A stretch of 64,000 bases of DNA from positions 545,824 through 609,823 of the forward strand of contig NW_019775602.1 in the NCBI RefSeq assembly GCF_001039355.2, in the 5' to 3' direction. The stretch comes from Lingula anatina (taxonomy: Eukaryota > Brachiopoda > Lingulata > Lingulida > Lingulidae). This document shows, one piece after another, positions 11,601 through 24,839 of the stretch. Under the pieces are notes generated by a model. That model did no database searches. It was not told the DNA's origin and saw nothing but the letters and a program-made list of their open reading frames with translations. Both the position numbers and the translations under genes were made by a program. How positions within the stretch are numbered: position 1 is the first letter of the stretch; every line of letters begins with the position of its first letter.

Positions 11601-13309
11601 TTAGAGAGAGAGGTTTCGGCAAACCATAACAAAAATCCAAAGAGACAAAATACTACTATTCTTTTTTCCTTGTTTTTGTCAAAATGTCACGCTGATTGTA
11701 TTTTCTCGTTAACTCTGTAAACCAGGAAGTATTATTAACGATGGGAGTGGACCAAGAAGGACAAATCCTTTCGACATAAAGGAAATTCAAGAGAAAATAT
11801 CGTAGAACATTTGTTTATGAAGAAAAATTGTTTTGTACATATCTGTGAAAAGCGAGGTAGACGTGCTGATGCGGACGTTAGGGAGCACCTGGGAGCTGCT
11901 GATCAAGAGATCTCTTCTTCTTCTGCTGCTTCATCTCTGTCTCTCTCTCTCTCTATCTCATTTTTAACCGCCTCTTCTGTCTCTCTCTCTCTCTGCCTAC
12001 CCTTGCCTCGATCCGACGTTCGCCTTTGTTCTTCCTCCGCATTAACAAGCGTCAAAAGTCGTCTAATATCCTGTATAAAACCCTGTGTGGCACTGATGAA
12101 GAACAGGTGCCATCTGTTGCCTTTGGCTACCAGAAAAGCGTTATCAAATTATTGATAGAAACTGATAAAAAAGGAAACGAAAAACGTTCCTCCGCTACTT
12201 CCTCCTTCGCCGCAGTCGTTTTAGATTGTAAAAAGTGAACAAGCCAGAGATCAAAAGGCCGCTGACGGACCTTCCTGTTTGTCAGTTTGCCTAGCTTCTC
12301 TAAATCTATTCAATCAGGGTGATATATATATATATATTTAAAAAAAACTGGGGAGAATTTATCGCGACGCGTCCATCTCGAATATGGTCTGATGTAATAA
12401 GGCTAAAATATGAGAAAAATCGTTTACCTGCTGGAATTTTGAATGACCACAAGGTGATGCAACTGAATAATAAGAATACGATACAAAGCTGTTGAGATGT
12501 GTTCACGAGATCAGTAGTGAAGAACGTCCCAAATCGCATTTTTTCAAAGTAGCCCTATAAGTTATATCTTGGATCAGTAGGCGTCAACTGTGATCGCGTT
12601 TATCAACTCGTTTATAATTACTACTGCGAATAACACAGAGATGGGGATCGTAAACAAAAAGCATCGCTAAAAATTGGTTTAATGCCAATATACCGAAAGA
12701 CCCCAACGTGAAGGATTTCAACTCTACACACTCCTAGTAATGTGAGCGACCTCGAAAGTTCTAGTGGTCTTTTTTGGCCAGGCCAATTTGACCATGGCTA
12801 AAACAGTGGGAGAAATAAAAGAGCATGCAAGCCAGCACAGAACGGGACGAGATGGGGTGGGGGGTTTGTTGCACTCTGAAGTAGCAGAGACCTCACAACA
12901 TAAAATAAACCTTGCCAGAATGTCTCTGAAAAAAAAAAACAACAAAGAACGTGCTGTGAAAACTAAGACTTTCAAAGCTATTAAATAAGATGAGCGCATT
13001 ACTGAACTCTCCCAAGATGATTAAGGTTATATTGTACACTACTCAGATTTTTCTCCAAAACACCCCTATGCAGTTGTTTACTCATAAAACACTCCCCTAA
13101 TGTAATTGTTTACCCATTATGATACATATAGAACATTGTAATTTATCGCAATAAAGACTAATTCAGTTACAATTTGTGGTGTACGTGTCTCAACCTCATA
13201 TCTAACCAATTAAAAACGCTTAATTAACGCTTCTAACATGCATTTTATATAAATCTGAAAATTTCTCATAATCATCCAAACGCGTTCTTACGCCATTGTT
13301 TATTCATAG

Positions 13310-13317
13310 TATAAAAA
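13310..13317 (+). promoter_or_regulatory. Possible TATA box of gene B
   Basis: TATAAAAA lies 305 bp upstream of the gene B start codon, followed by a GC-richer stretch with palindromes (acgctacacgt, cagctggtagctgg). No transcription start can be read from sequence alone, so this is a weak call. Confidence 0.25.
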
Positions 13318-13621
13318 CAATCACGGCTTGTAAACAGCCGTCCTACCCACGGCGCATGTGACGCTACACGTCACAGGCTTAAACGGGGCTATCAGCTGGT
13401 AGCTGGTTCCTTATCGGCCTCCTTAACTGTCGTGCGTCCAAAGGTTTGACTAACGTTAACAATCTACATCATGTGAGTTGTACAAAGGCATTCTTTAACT
13501 TTATTTCAACGCGAAGGTTGGACGGCGACTGTTTTTGTACATTTAGTGCGGAGCACTCGGTGAGAACGAAGCGTGGGACAGGGGATGCGTGCTTGATTTT
13601 GTCAAAGCGACTCGAGGCGAG

Positions 13622-13682
13622 ATGGAGCATTTTTACTACCCAGCAGTTTTATTTATTGGAATTGTACTATTCTTAAGTTCAG
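13622..13682 (+). CDS. Gene B exon 1, signal peptide
   Basis: Encodes about twenty residues with a hydrophobic core (AVLFIGIVLFL) and a small-residue end. The second exon continues with GAHGQLC, giving a plausible cleavage site just before the first CTLD. Donor is TTCAG|gtacgt. A 4.8-kb intron follows. Confidence 0.8.
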
Positions 13683-16600
13683 GTACGTTAAAGAAAATGT
13701 TTCAGCTTTTTTTTCTCTCTTTTTCTTCTAGATTTTTTACTTGTTTAAGTCGCATAACTGATATTCATGTTTAACGCGGATGACAAGGAAATGTTACGGG
13801 GGGCCCACTAGCTAACGTTCTGCTATGGTCCACGTTACGAAATGAATCACATGTAAGCATGAGAAGTAATACGCAGTGGCCTCCATGCAGATTGAAAAAT
13901 TTTACCAGTCCCATGACAGGTCCCACGTAACATACTTAACCCGATCTTGACTGGAATGCCCCGATATTCAGAATACTGTGTATGCTTTTGATAGTTACTT
14001 AAGGCAGCACCGCTGGTGTTGATATCCTCCTATATCTGATAACATCATGTTTTATTGACTGCCAGGTTTAAAACGACTTAAATTTATTGAAGTGATCGCC
14101 GTAGTAGTGATGTCAAATCGCTTATAAATACGCTGTGCGCTTTCAGTCAGTACTTCTCGCAATCTAGTGAAATATAATCCACCCACTACCATATCCATCT
14201 CAGTAGAATGTTGTGTTATAAAGCACATGTTAAAATCATTATAATGCGAAATTTAAGAAAAAGACACGAATTAAATTCGTCATGTTGCCTAATACGACTA
14301 CCCTGCCACATCTGAAGACCGTGGTTTAAATTACACAGACCTCGACGTTATCATCTTGAGCAATGGTCTTGGCTAAAAAGCATAGTTTAGCTTGTGCTTT
14401 TTATCACAAAAATAGCGACAGAAAAATCAGGGACCTTATTGACAAATTTGGGTTGGTATATGAAAGTAAGAGGCGGCAACTGAGGTATGATATTAACGCA
14501 GAATCGTGGCCGACACAATCCACAAAGCAGATTGGGGTCAACTTAGCTCTTGTAGGATGGAGGTGGAGGGGGTGGATGCTCGATTCCGGGGTGATCTCGA
14601 GGCCGAAGGGGGAGGATCCTTTCATTGAGACAAGTTATCACATGGAACTTCTACTGCGCTGTGTACTATGTTATCATTATCTAACTGCACCAAGGTATGG
14701 ACCCGCTGTGTTATAGAAGGCGAGAGGTCGTCCTTTGGGTTATCTTAAGTCAATAAAATAATATGCGATAGGGGAACAGAGAGGAAGGGGTGGCATCCTA
14801 TTGTTTTTAACCATCCTGTAGATAGGCCTAAGGCAGCCAGTGCAAGAGAAGGGGCTCTTGATCTTCGTCCCATTTTTTGCCATCCCTATCTTTAATGAAC
14901 GTAATTAGTCTTTCTAAGCCCCTCGGTGTCATAGCCAGAAAACTGGCAAATTTGAGAGCACGGCTGCATCTACCCTTTTTATACGAAATGCCAGTACGCA
15001 ACGAGGAAAGTGTAAATTACCACAATATTCTCACTTTACTCCTAATCAAATTAAATGTAGTTTCTGAAGGACAACAGGTTAATAGTCCAATCAAACCAAG
15101 TTCTACAAAACAGAAAAAAAAGGTTTATAAAAACTCACGCGTCCCGCCGCTCCTATTTCCTTCAAATATTGTTTTATTTGAAGCCAGAGAACACGTGCAC
15201 ATGTTGGGGACTACGATATAGTGTTGTTTACGCTAGAAATCGAATTGGCCTCCCTTCACACCACTTGTTGTGTAATTTTAACTGCATAGATTGTTCTATG
15301 TCAAACGGCATCTGTTTTGAATTTTGGTGGTCGTTGCCCAAGCTTTCGTCAACAACTCCAAATATTAGAGCACTGCTGAGCAGTGTGTTCCATCAAGTTT
15401 TGTAACACCGACCGCAAGAAGAATAATGACGAAGCGATACGGAAAGCTGCATTAAGTCGTATAGTGTGTAAAATAGTAATGTGGAATGAAAACAAGAACA
15501 AAAACAAATTCTGTATTTTTTTGTTTTTGTTTTTAGATTAAAAAAAAAGCTACTATGCCCGTATTTAAAGAAAAATTAGACATTCACTCTGGCTTACGTA
15601 AGACCCCACCCTGCTTGTATTTACTGTTCTTATTTTCGGCTCAACGGAAATTGAATATCTTCAAGAACGGATATTTGCGGCGATGCGTTGATGCATTTTT
15701 TCACTCTCAATTTTGTTTAGTGCAAGTTTTTATTGACACGGGCAGTAGCTTTTATAGTTGTTTTCGTCAACTTTAGAATCACCTGTTATGACAGGGACTG
15801 CAGAAAAAAAGGAATGTATCGCAGTCGACAGGATTCGAACCTGTGCGGGGAGACCCCAACAGATTTCTAGTCTGTCGCCTTAACCACTCGGCCACGACTG
15901 CCTGATTTTTTAATAATTTGGGTCATTTCTAGAAGTTAACTCATATTCTAAAGCCGCATGTATATGCATTTGTAATGTGGCTACTTGCCTTTCCCAATCC
16001 TTTCTTCAAAAGTGCCTAAACCCCTCAAATAAAAGTACCTGATTACAGAATGGATAGTGCAGGTTATGATGAAACATTCTCTCATTTGCATTTCTGTTAT
16101 TTTAAAACTAAACTTATGTCTAAGGCCGGAATAATTTTTTTTAATATTGCACAGGGCACCAAAAGAAATCATGACAATTGATCGCGCTAAATCAATTCCT
16201 TTCAGCAACAAACGGGATCTTACTTACATGTAATATAGTGTTTCTGATAACAATGAACGCTTATTAAAGAACACTTTGTTTTTTAATGAAAATAAGTTTC
16301 AGCATGGCTGATACTAACTTTATGTTTGCCATGAAAAATATAATTGTGTAAGTTATAGGGAAAACCCCAAGAATTTCAGAGAGTCAAATATCTATATCTA
16401 TACAATAATGTGAACCTGTACCTACGTGAACACATCTCGTGATCAGGGTATTATATCATCTAGGGTTAGTTTCAGTTATAGGACAAATAGACATATTACT
16501 CATAGGTTGAATCAACGTATCAATACGTTCGTTCAAGCGCACGTGCGTTTGTGTGTATGTGTGTGTTGGGAGGGGGTATACGTAAATTAAAAAATTGACA

Positions 16601-19600
16601 CCGGGGCGTTTAAGTGCCCAGAAAAGGTAGAGGATTTAATTTGGCAAAGTAGTTGACCCACTGAATTAAAAATATTTACTTGAGTGATATGTATCAACCC
16701 TCGCCGCAGGTTGGTGTTTATTTTGTTTTGAAGATGGTTATGTATCAAAGAGGACCCTCTAAAGATAAGGTCGCAACATTAGTTAATCAGTGACTTATTA
16801 TAATTAACCCGTGATATTATGGTATAGTAACTTTTGGTCTCATCTAGCCTCTCAATACCATAACAAGAAGTGTTAATCCTATTGTCATCTCTGATAAGAA
16901 GTAACCTTATTCCCCTACCTAGCTTTTGTAGTTCGTTAACTGCATTGTTTTAACTCTCTTTCATCAATTATTACGACCGCATTTGTAACTTTAAACACGT
17001 GAGCATATGTTGACCCTTCTTTAAGATAAAAGCTTTTCAGAAAGACACACTTTTACAATTGATAATTCGAAATTGCTATTTTATTTTCAATTAGAGCGTC
17101 AGAAATCTGCATGTAGTACTTTGTATGAAGAAAAGTATCGTATTATTATTATTTCACTGCGTTAATCATTACCTTGAAAAACAATGGGTTATTGAAAATA
17201 AGGACAAAAAATTACTGGAGTAATAATACGGTGTCAAGTATCATTTATAACCCACCGACCCAGCGATAAACAAAATGAAACTAAACTGGCATCTGTTAAA
17301 TTGGATTTTTTTTAAACCAAAAGTAAAAAAATTGTTTACACAATGTACAAGTACTATTCTTACTCCACGCTTAGCATAACTTTCGTAAGACAGCTCTGGT
17401 AGATGCCACCTACAATGTAGCAGCTTATTTGTCTTGTGCGGAAATCAGCAATTCTTTTAATGTATAAAATACATTTTATTATTATAAGGAAAAAGTCAAT
17501 GCTTCAACATCAGGAGTAGGCAGATCTTAGGGACCATTTCAAGACCCAGTCGTACTAACTGTGGATCGATCTATCTTCAAGGGGATAATGTCTCGCTAAA
17601 TTGCAATCAACTTAAGCTTAGATATCTGTTACGCTTACTGAAGCTGCTAGGGGGTAATTAATTATCGTATAGCAGCTCCAGTAGCCGTGCCAGACGTCTA
17701 ACCGGTTAAGCTGAAAACAATTTAGCGAGAAGCCCTTTGGAGATGGATCGATCCTGTTAGATCGATCTAGGCATGGAAACCTAGTCTTATAGGGGCATTT
17801 CACGTTAACATGAGTCACAGTTGTCACGGATGTGAACTCACTATCGCATCCGAGCCATTTTTCCTGACAGATTGCATTATACAGTATTGTACAGGCTTGA
17901 ATACTTCAGACCACTGAGGAAAAATATAAAACGGTGTAAATGAGCTCTAAGGACAATGTATAGAACTGTTGTCTTTGTTCTATTCAATAAACGCTGTCAG
18001 CAAGATTATTGAAATTATGTCAAAGGGTTAGTTGTCCTTTAAGATTTTTATTTCAATGCCTTTATCGCTTCGATGTTTGTTATTTGGAGCGTGTTATTTG
18101 ACAAATCTAGATTTAATTTCCAAGCAGCTGAACGCAAGACTTAACCCTGATGGCCTAGATAGTGTTTCTATCTATTTTTATCAGGTTTTTATTTAATCCA
18201 TAATTTCGTAAAAGCAGGTAAAAGCCGCTCATCAGTCCAACGAAAAAAGTTTTAGGTAATATTAACCAATTTAATGGGAAGATGAATAATGAGTTGTGCG
18301 AATTTTGATGGCTGGACAATATTGTATTTCTACAGCAACATACAACTTGCATATACCTCTTATCACACTATAACGCACGCCTTAGGGCCTATATGTCCAA
18401 ATAAAATGCTGAATAATACATTGATGAATCAAGGGCGTTGTTTCTGAATTTTCCAGCTCACGGTCAGTTGTGTCCACCGGGATGGCTGGAGAGTCCAGTC
18501 ACCGACTACTGCTTCCAGTTCAATACATATGACGTTAAGAAGTCGTGGAGTGAGGCAAGAGCAGCATGCGTAGCGCAACAAGGAGATCTATTCTCATACT
18601 CATCTCAGGGAGAAAAGGTTAGTGTCTCAGAGACCATACCCAGACCCTATCGTACTAACTTTGGATCGAACTATCTCCATGGGGATTCTAGCTTAATTGA
18701 AATTAACTTAAGCGGCTTTTATGTCCGTCACGCCTACTGACGCTAATACCTGGGGCAATTATCTATCGTTTAGCAGCTTTAACAGGCTACGCGTACCAGA
18801 CACCTAAGCCACTTAGGTTGAAAGCAATTTAGCGAGAAACCACGTGGAGATGGACGAGTCCTGTTAGATCGATCCAGGGATGGGAACCCAGTCTCAGATG
18901 ATATAGGCCTATCAAACCAGTGACACATAAAAAGCGGGCTTTGGCATGAGACCCACAGCTAGGGGAGGAAAATATCTTGTACGCTGTTCTGAAAACTCCT
19001 CTTCTCAGAATTGTTAGGAACATGTGCAAAGATATGTAGGTGAACCTCACCTCATTACCGCAAATGATTTTTTTTCTAAAATTACGCATTAGTTATGCGT
19101 CTTTGATTAATTTTTTTTTTTAGAATTAATACTATGGGTAGCGAAAAAAAAAACAAAAAACAAAAAACAAAAAACAAAAAAAAACGTTGTCTTTGATTAA
19201 GAAAATGTCCAAAAGAAAAAAAAAGCTTTTTTTTCAAATGTATTCAGACCAACAATATCTTTAATAGTAACTGAAGTTTACAGAGTCTTTCTTTTTTTTA
19301 ATTAATGACTTTATTCTGTTTGTTCTTTGAGGACTGGCTGAAGAAGCAAATGTTGATTTATCAAGCACAAGATTCACGCACGTGGCAGTGGTGGTCCGGT
19401 TACAGCGACAACAGCGGTTCCTGGCGGTGGGAGGACGGAAATAATGACACATCCCTTGTGTAAGTATAAAAATAGAAACAATTTAAGCCTATATAGCTTC
19501 GGCAAATAAATAAAATGAAAATAAAATGAGTAAAATAAAATAAAAAGGCTAACACAATATTGATTAAGATAACAGTAGTATTTATTGATATTATTTTTTT

Positions 19601-22600
19601 TAAAAAGTGATGCCTAATTTTTGTTTCATAATTTATGCCTTTACGTGCATGCGCCTGTTAAACTATCGAATATAAAGCCATTTTTAGAGTTCAGTTGGCC
19701 CATTCTAATTATATGTCTTTTTGCATGTTCAGCACTTCTGCATGTACTCGTAGACCTATCTATTGTTTTTCTTAATTTAAGCGATTGAAATATAATAAGT
19801 TATTAAAGTTGAGCACTTTACACCCCGGTACCGCCGGTATCCAATGCTCCGGTACCCCCCTTTATTGCCCTTTTTAAAAACTCCGTTTATGATGAGCTCT
19901 TCACATGTGTTCCGGCCGTCAAAAACTTTGAAAGACATCTGTTATTTTTTCCTTTCCTTTTAATTCCTCTAGGACTTGGAGCCCAGGAGAGCCTAACAAC
20001 TACGCCGGGATAGAGCACTGCGGGGAAGTGGTAACAAACGGAAAGATGAACGATAACAACTGCGACAATGTTATGCCATACATATGCAAAAGCATGAAAG
20101 GTAGGCCTGTAACAATTATACATTTAATTAAAAGGCGCTGTTAATTACCTCCTCCACAACGAATTTCTGGGTAATAGATAGGGCCTACAGTTTAGATAGA
20201 TAGGCCTACGGTAGATAGATACTAGTAGGTAGATAGGTATAGAAATAAAATCATATATTTTAAAAATCATATAGTTTAAAAATTCTATGAAATGTTGAAA
20301 AGATCAAACACATTGCTAGGCAGGAAAGTGCTTTTGACGAAGTGATAATAATTATAAAAGAAGAAGTTTTTACAAATGCCATGCTATATTTCATCGACAG
20401 ATATCCACAAATTTTCTAGAGTTATCGGCAAATAGTTATTGCCCTTTTTACAAATTATTTCCGTGGATAAACTGAAATACAGATTCACATCGTAAGTTGC
20501 AGCTTAATCTGCGTATTTAGTGTCTTAAAATAACAAACAGAGCTACATTTCACATGGGGGGAGGGAAGGTGGTAACTTAAGTACTCTAAGATATATACTG
20601 GCATTTATCTATAAGTTATACAATCAGCCATGTTCTACTCTAGATCGAGTCACTTATCGAATTGTAATTAACTCAGTTGAAGTTAGACTGAAGATTTTGT
20701 TTTAAGATTTTTCAAGCCATCATTTCGTAATTCTCAGTTTTATCATAATAACGAGATGCTTTGGTTCCAGGCAAGCCCAGCAAGTGTCCCCCAGACTGGC
20801 AAGATGTGGAGGGCTCCTGTTACAAACACTTTGAAACAGAACTGAACTGGAATGAAGCTAGGTAAGCTCATGTTTCTTGTGTATAGCATGTATAGACCTT
20901 TTAATCAGGCCCTTTGGTGGGGGTTGGGAGGGGGGTGATGGGATGGGGGTGGGGGATAGGAAGGAACCACTCTTTTCAGTCTTTTGGCCAGTGGCAGAGA
21001 AAAAGACCAATTCTCAATCAAAATTTTTTGAGGTAAAAAATTTGATTTTTTTTATTAGAAATAGCTGGCTACAGGCCCATTTACTGATCTCAACAGAGAT
21101 GTAAAGGGAGATAGATACTGCCCAGTTGTATAACAGACAGGTGGATGATTTAGCCCTTTATTGGAATCTTTTCTCTTTGGACAGGGCTGACTGCCAACGT
21201 TATGGAGCCGATCTTCCAGATATACAAACTGATGCAGAGCAACAGTACCTTCTGGATACGGTCAAGTGTAAAGGAAAGCCATCTTGGATTGGTCTAAAGG
21301 CAAAGGTATGTTACTTCCATACATAATATGCAAAGTGGTTATGCCCTGATAGCATGATGATGCAGGTACAGCTTTGATAAAGTTGGTATTTAACTTTCAA
21401 ATCTGGGCCAGTATCAAATTTTGGACATTTTTTTTAGTATCATATATGTAGACATATGTGAACCACTCAGAATCCAAAATTTGAGACAAAAATGGTTTAT
21501 ATTAATTGATTATTGATATTGATTTGAGAACCACATTGTAATGGTTTTAATTTTAATTTTTCTGTATTTTCCTGTTTAGGTTACAACTACTCCAACAAAC
21601 AAGTTTCAGTGGGTGACAGGAGATGAGTTGGGAATTGGGTCAACTGCAAGATGGGCACAGCGACAGCCATTTGTGGAAAAGTATAACTTTACATTGCGTT
21701 TGGTGTGACAGGCTGAGATTGTGCCATTGTGGATGGTTGTACTGAGATTTTGTGTTTGATATTATTATTGACAAATATGCCATAGTGACTGTTTTATGAA
21801 AACCACTGTTTTGTTGAAGTTATTATCTGATGTTGTGTGAGATGCAAGAAGCAACAAATGTAGTATGGTCAAGTCACACTGTGCTAGATGATTCAGTAAC
21901 CATAGCTCAAGAGAAGACCTTGACAGATCTGTTTGCAATAGTACTTAACTGTGGAAGAAACATCACTGGCTAGAACATTAGGTCATTCAAACCCAATATT
22001 TTCTTATGATTTGTGTAAGCTGTACTTCACATTGTGTTTGCTAACATAGAAAAAAGTCTTCACATATTTCTTATTTGCTTCAGAGCCAGAGCCAATACAA
22101 CATGTGTTGAGATAATAACTACTGCACTGACAGCCAGCGAGTCCTGGGCCACTGCTCAATGTTCCGTAGAAAGACCATATATCTGTAAAAAACCTGAAGG
22201 TAATGTGAAATAAACTGATATGGTGCCTTAATTACTGAGATTTTTGTAGCAACAGTAAGCATTTTATGAAAGAAGTACTGGTACTTGAACTTTTTTATCT
22301 GAGACAGGGCTGTTAGTTTTATATATACTAGTGCAGGTTTAGCCCGATATTATTTTGTTTGTTTGTTTGTTTGTTTGTTTGTTTGGGGGGGGGGGGGGGT
22401 TATAGAAAAGATTTGTATTTCAAAGTGCAATTGTTGAAAAAGAAAATTAAATTATCTTAGTTCAGTATCAGTGGCAAATCAATATCCTTTGTCAATAAAA
22501 ATTACTGCAGAAAACTAAGAAAAGAGAAATGCAGATAATCTTATTTCTTTGGACTTAAGAACATAAACAGAATGAGCTTTCACTGATTCCTATATTCAAC

Positions 22601-24788
22601 TGTATATTTCAGGAACTTGTGCGGCTGGATGGAAGATCAACAAGAACATGTGTTATCAACTGAACTCCAACCTGAGATTGTCCTTTGTGGATGCCGTTGA
22701 CTACTGTAACTCTCAAGGAGGCAGTATGGTCACAGTTTACAAGTGAGCATAGTGTTTTTTTTTCTTTTTCTGAAAAAGCGAACCTTTTACCACAAAATCT
22801 TCTTGCACTTAGATAAAATTTACCCATAGGGGGCCTTTGCCTTGCAAAAAGGGCAGCCCATTCTACCCCCCCCCCCTGAACCCCCTTGGCCACGGGCATG
22901 GGATAAAAAATGGGGTCTGTTTCATGACAGCAATGAAGTCTAAAATAAATTTTAGCAAAGATGGTTAAAAGTAAATATTAAAATGTTGGCTGTCTGACTT
23001 TAGCATGCAGTATAATTTAATAATAATGTTGATGAAGCAAGCTAATGTGGTTAATTCTCAGTTTTAGTACCAAACATACTAGTAGATTTTTGTTCCAGTA
23101 CATGCTGTTATACAAAATTAGTAATATGAACAAAGTAGTGTTACAATTTCAAATATTTGGATGACCTTTTGTACTTGGGATTTGTCATATTGGACTTGAA
23201 GGTCTTACTAGAGGGTCAAATGACTCTATTTTTTATTAAAACCCTCCTGAGTGATTGGTTTATTAATTTGATCATTTCATTTACAGATAGCATCACCAAT
23301 GAATGCTGTGTTTTTGTGCTTTTTCAGTCCAGAAGTTCAGAATTTTTTGAAGTTGAATAAAAGAGAGTTTAGCCAGAGTTCTTCATTTTGGATTGGTGCC
23401 AAGAGTGAGTGTTTTATTCTCCTTTCAGAATTTATGAAATGCAAAATGTAATTACTGAAACACATGGAAAGAAGATATAAAGCAAGTGACTAACGATATG
23501 TGTTGGCAGTATGACATAACAATTGTCATCTGCCAAATTATTTTCACAATTTATCACTGTAACTATTTGTAAGAAATTAAATTGGAAGTTTAATTTTTCT
23601 GATTGTAACTATTTTACACACACTGATGTGACAGTAAAGCATATCTTACACAAAGTGGCCATTTCTGAAAACAACAATTTAAACCCTCTTAGGCTTGCTA
23701 ATATTTCAGATATTACACGTACTTCTATTTACTCCATATTTTATCATTTCTTCCCTTTTGACATAAGCCAAAGTTGATTAGAACAGGACTTTTTTCCTGC
23801 CTAAACATTGGCCTGTGTAAAGTAAATAATGGCCAAAATTATGACTGACAGTACTTTCAAAATTAAGTAAAGTGTAGATACTTTTCAAAGTTCTGTAAAA
23901 AAGAACTAGTTAAAAATATAAAGGAATAATTTTGTGTGATGATTAAATTGAACGCCATTAACTTTTCTATTATAGCAACTTCTGATGGGAGCAATTTGGA
24001 GTGGGTGGATGGGACACCGGTCAGTAAAACCTCACCCAACTGGTCAACCCAGCCCAGTGGTCAGCTCAACAGCTCCTGTGTCCAGATATTTGCTGGTCAG
24101 TAAAACTCCATCCAACTGGCCAGCTTAGCCAACTGCTGGCACACGCATCTCAAATAGCTTGAAATTGTTCAGTGCTTGAAAGAATGTCACCAAATCAAAT
24201 ACTGCAGTCTGAATCAATTTAGTATAATGTATAAATTGCTTAAACAAATGTATTTTAAACAGTATGATTATTTTGTTATAAATTTATTTATTTTGTGAAA
24301 TATTCCAGTGAAGTCATTTAAAATTTGGAAATATTTATTTAAGTTACTAGATTATTTTCCTTCAATAAACAGTATGGCCATGGGAAGGATATTCTAATTT
24401 CAGATGCATAATTAAGTTTTATTAGTTTGCATGTATTGTAAGCCAACAGCAAAAGCTGTTTATTCTTGGTTTCTCTAAATGACTTATGAATTAATTACTC
24501 AGGTGATGCCAACGCAAAGTGGAGTTTAAATGGCAACTGTCTCCTGGAGCAGCCATTTGTGTGTCAGATTGGAAGTGAAAAGGTGGTGCTGCCACCTACA
24601 GTAGCTCCAGGTAAAATTGGTTAGAATTAATTAATACTCCAATCTTCCAATGTGTAAAGTTAATCATTCAATCAATTATAATTAACTCCTTTAGATAAAT
24701 ATTTTTTAGAATTTAAATAAGCAACTTGTAATATGCTTATAATATGGAAAGTGCACTGACATTGTGAAGGACTGCATCATGTATACAA

Positions 24789-24839
<51 letters not shown>

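Larger units (their letters stand above)
10668..13621. other. Gene A 3' flank and intergenic region
   Basis: No convincing gene is seen. It holds the gene A 3' UTR (a possible ATTAAA signal at 11090-11095, weak), a dispersed repeat at 10815-10985, a degenerate tandem repeat at 11265-11600, and CT-rich runs near 11938-11994. The ORFs at 11811-12155, 12026-12238 and 12764-12988 show no recognisable domain. The right part probably contains the promoter and 5' UTR of gene B. Confidence 0.55.
13683..18456. other. Gene B intron 1 (4.8 kb)
   Basis: Contains the antisense tRNA-Ser gene (15820-15901) and one foldback element (17530-17790). The longer ORFs in it (14363-14716, 14877-15221, 15555-15776) show no domain and no splice-compatible CTLD motif. 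No extra lectin, ricin-B or FNII exon was found. Confidence 0.6.

Noticed and set aside
11811-12238. Overlapping ORFs (114 and 70 residues) downstream of gene A, including a segment like INKRQKSSNILYKTLCG
   Set aside because: Looks protein-like in places but contains CT-repeat runs, changes frame, and matches no family I recognise. It could be a decayed gene fragment, but I cannot support it.
12764-12988. 74-residue ORF near the gene B promoter region
   Set aside because: Composition-driven ORF without recognised motif or splice evidence.
13589-13621. Upstream in-frame start for gene B
   Set aside because: The longer ORF begins at GTG, not ATG; the ATG at 13622 has good context and gives a clean signal peptide.
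14363-15221. ORFs of 117 and 114 residues in gene B intron 1
   Set aside because: No domain, no splice sites in phase with exon 1 or 2, and no low-complexity-free similarity I can name.
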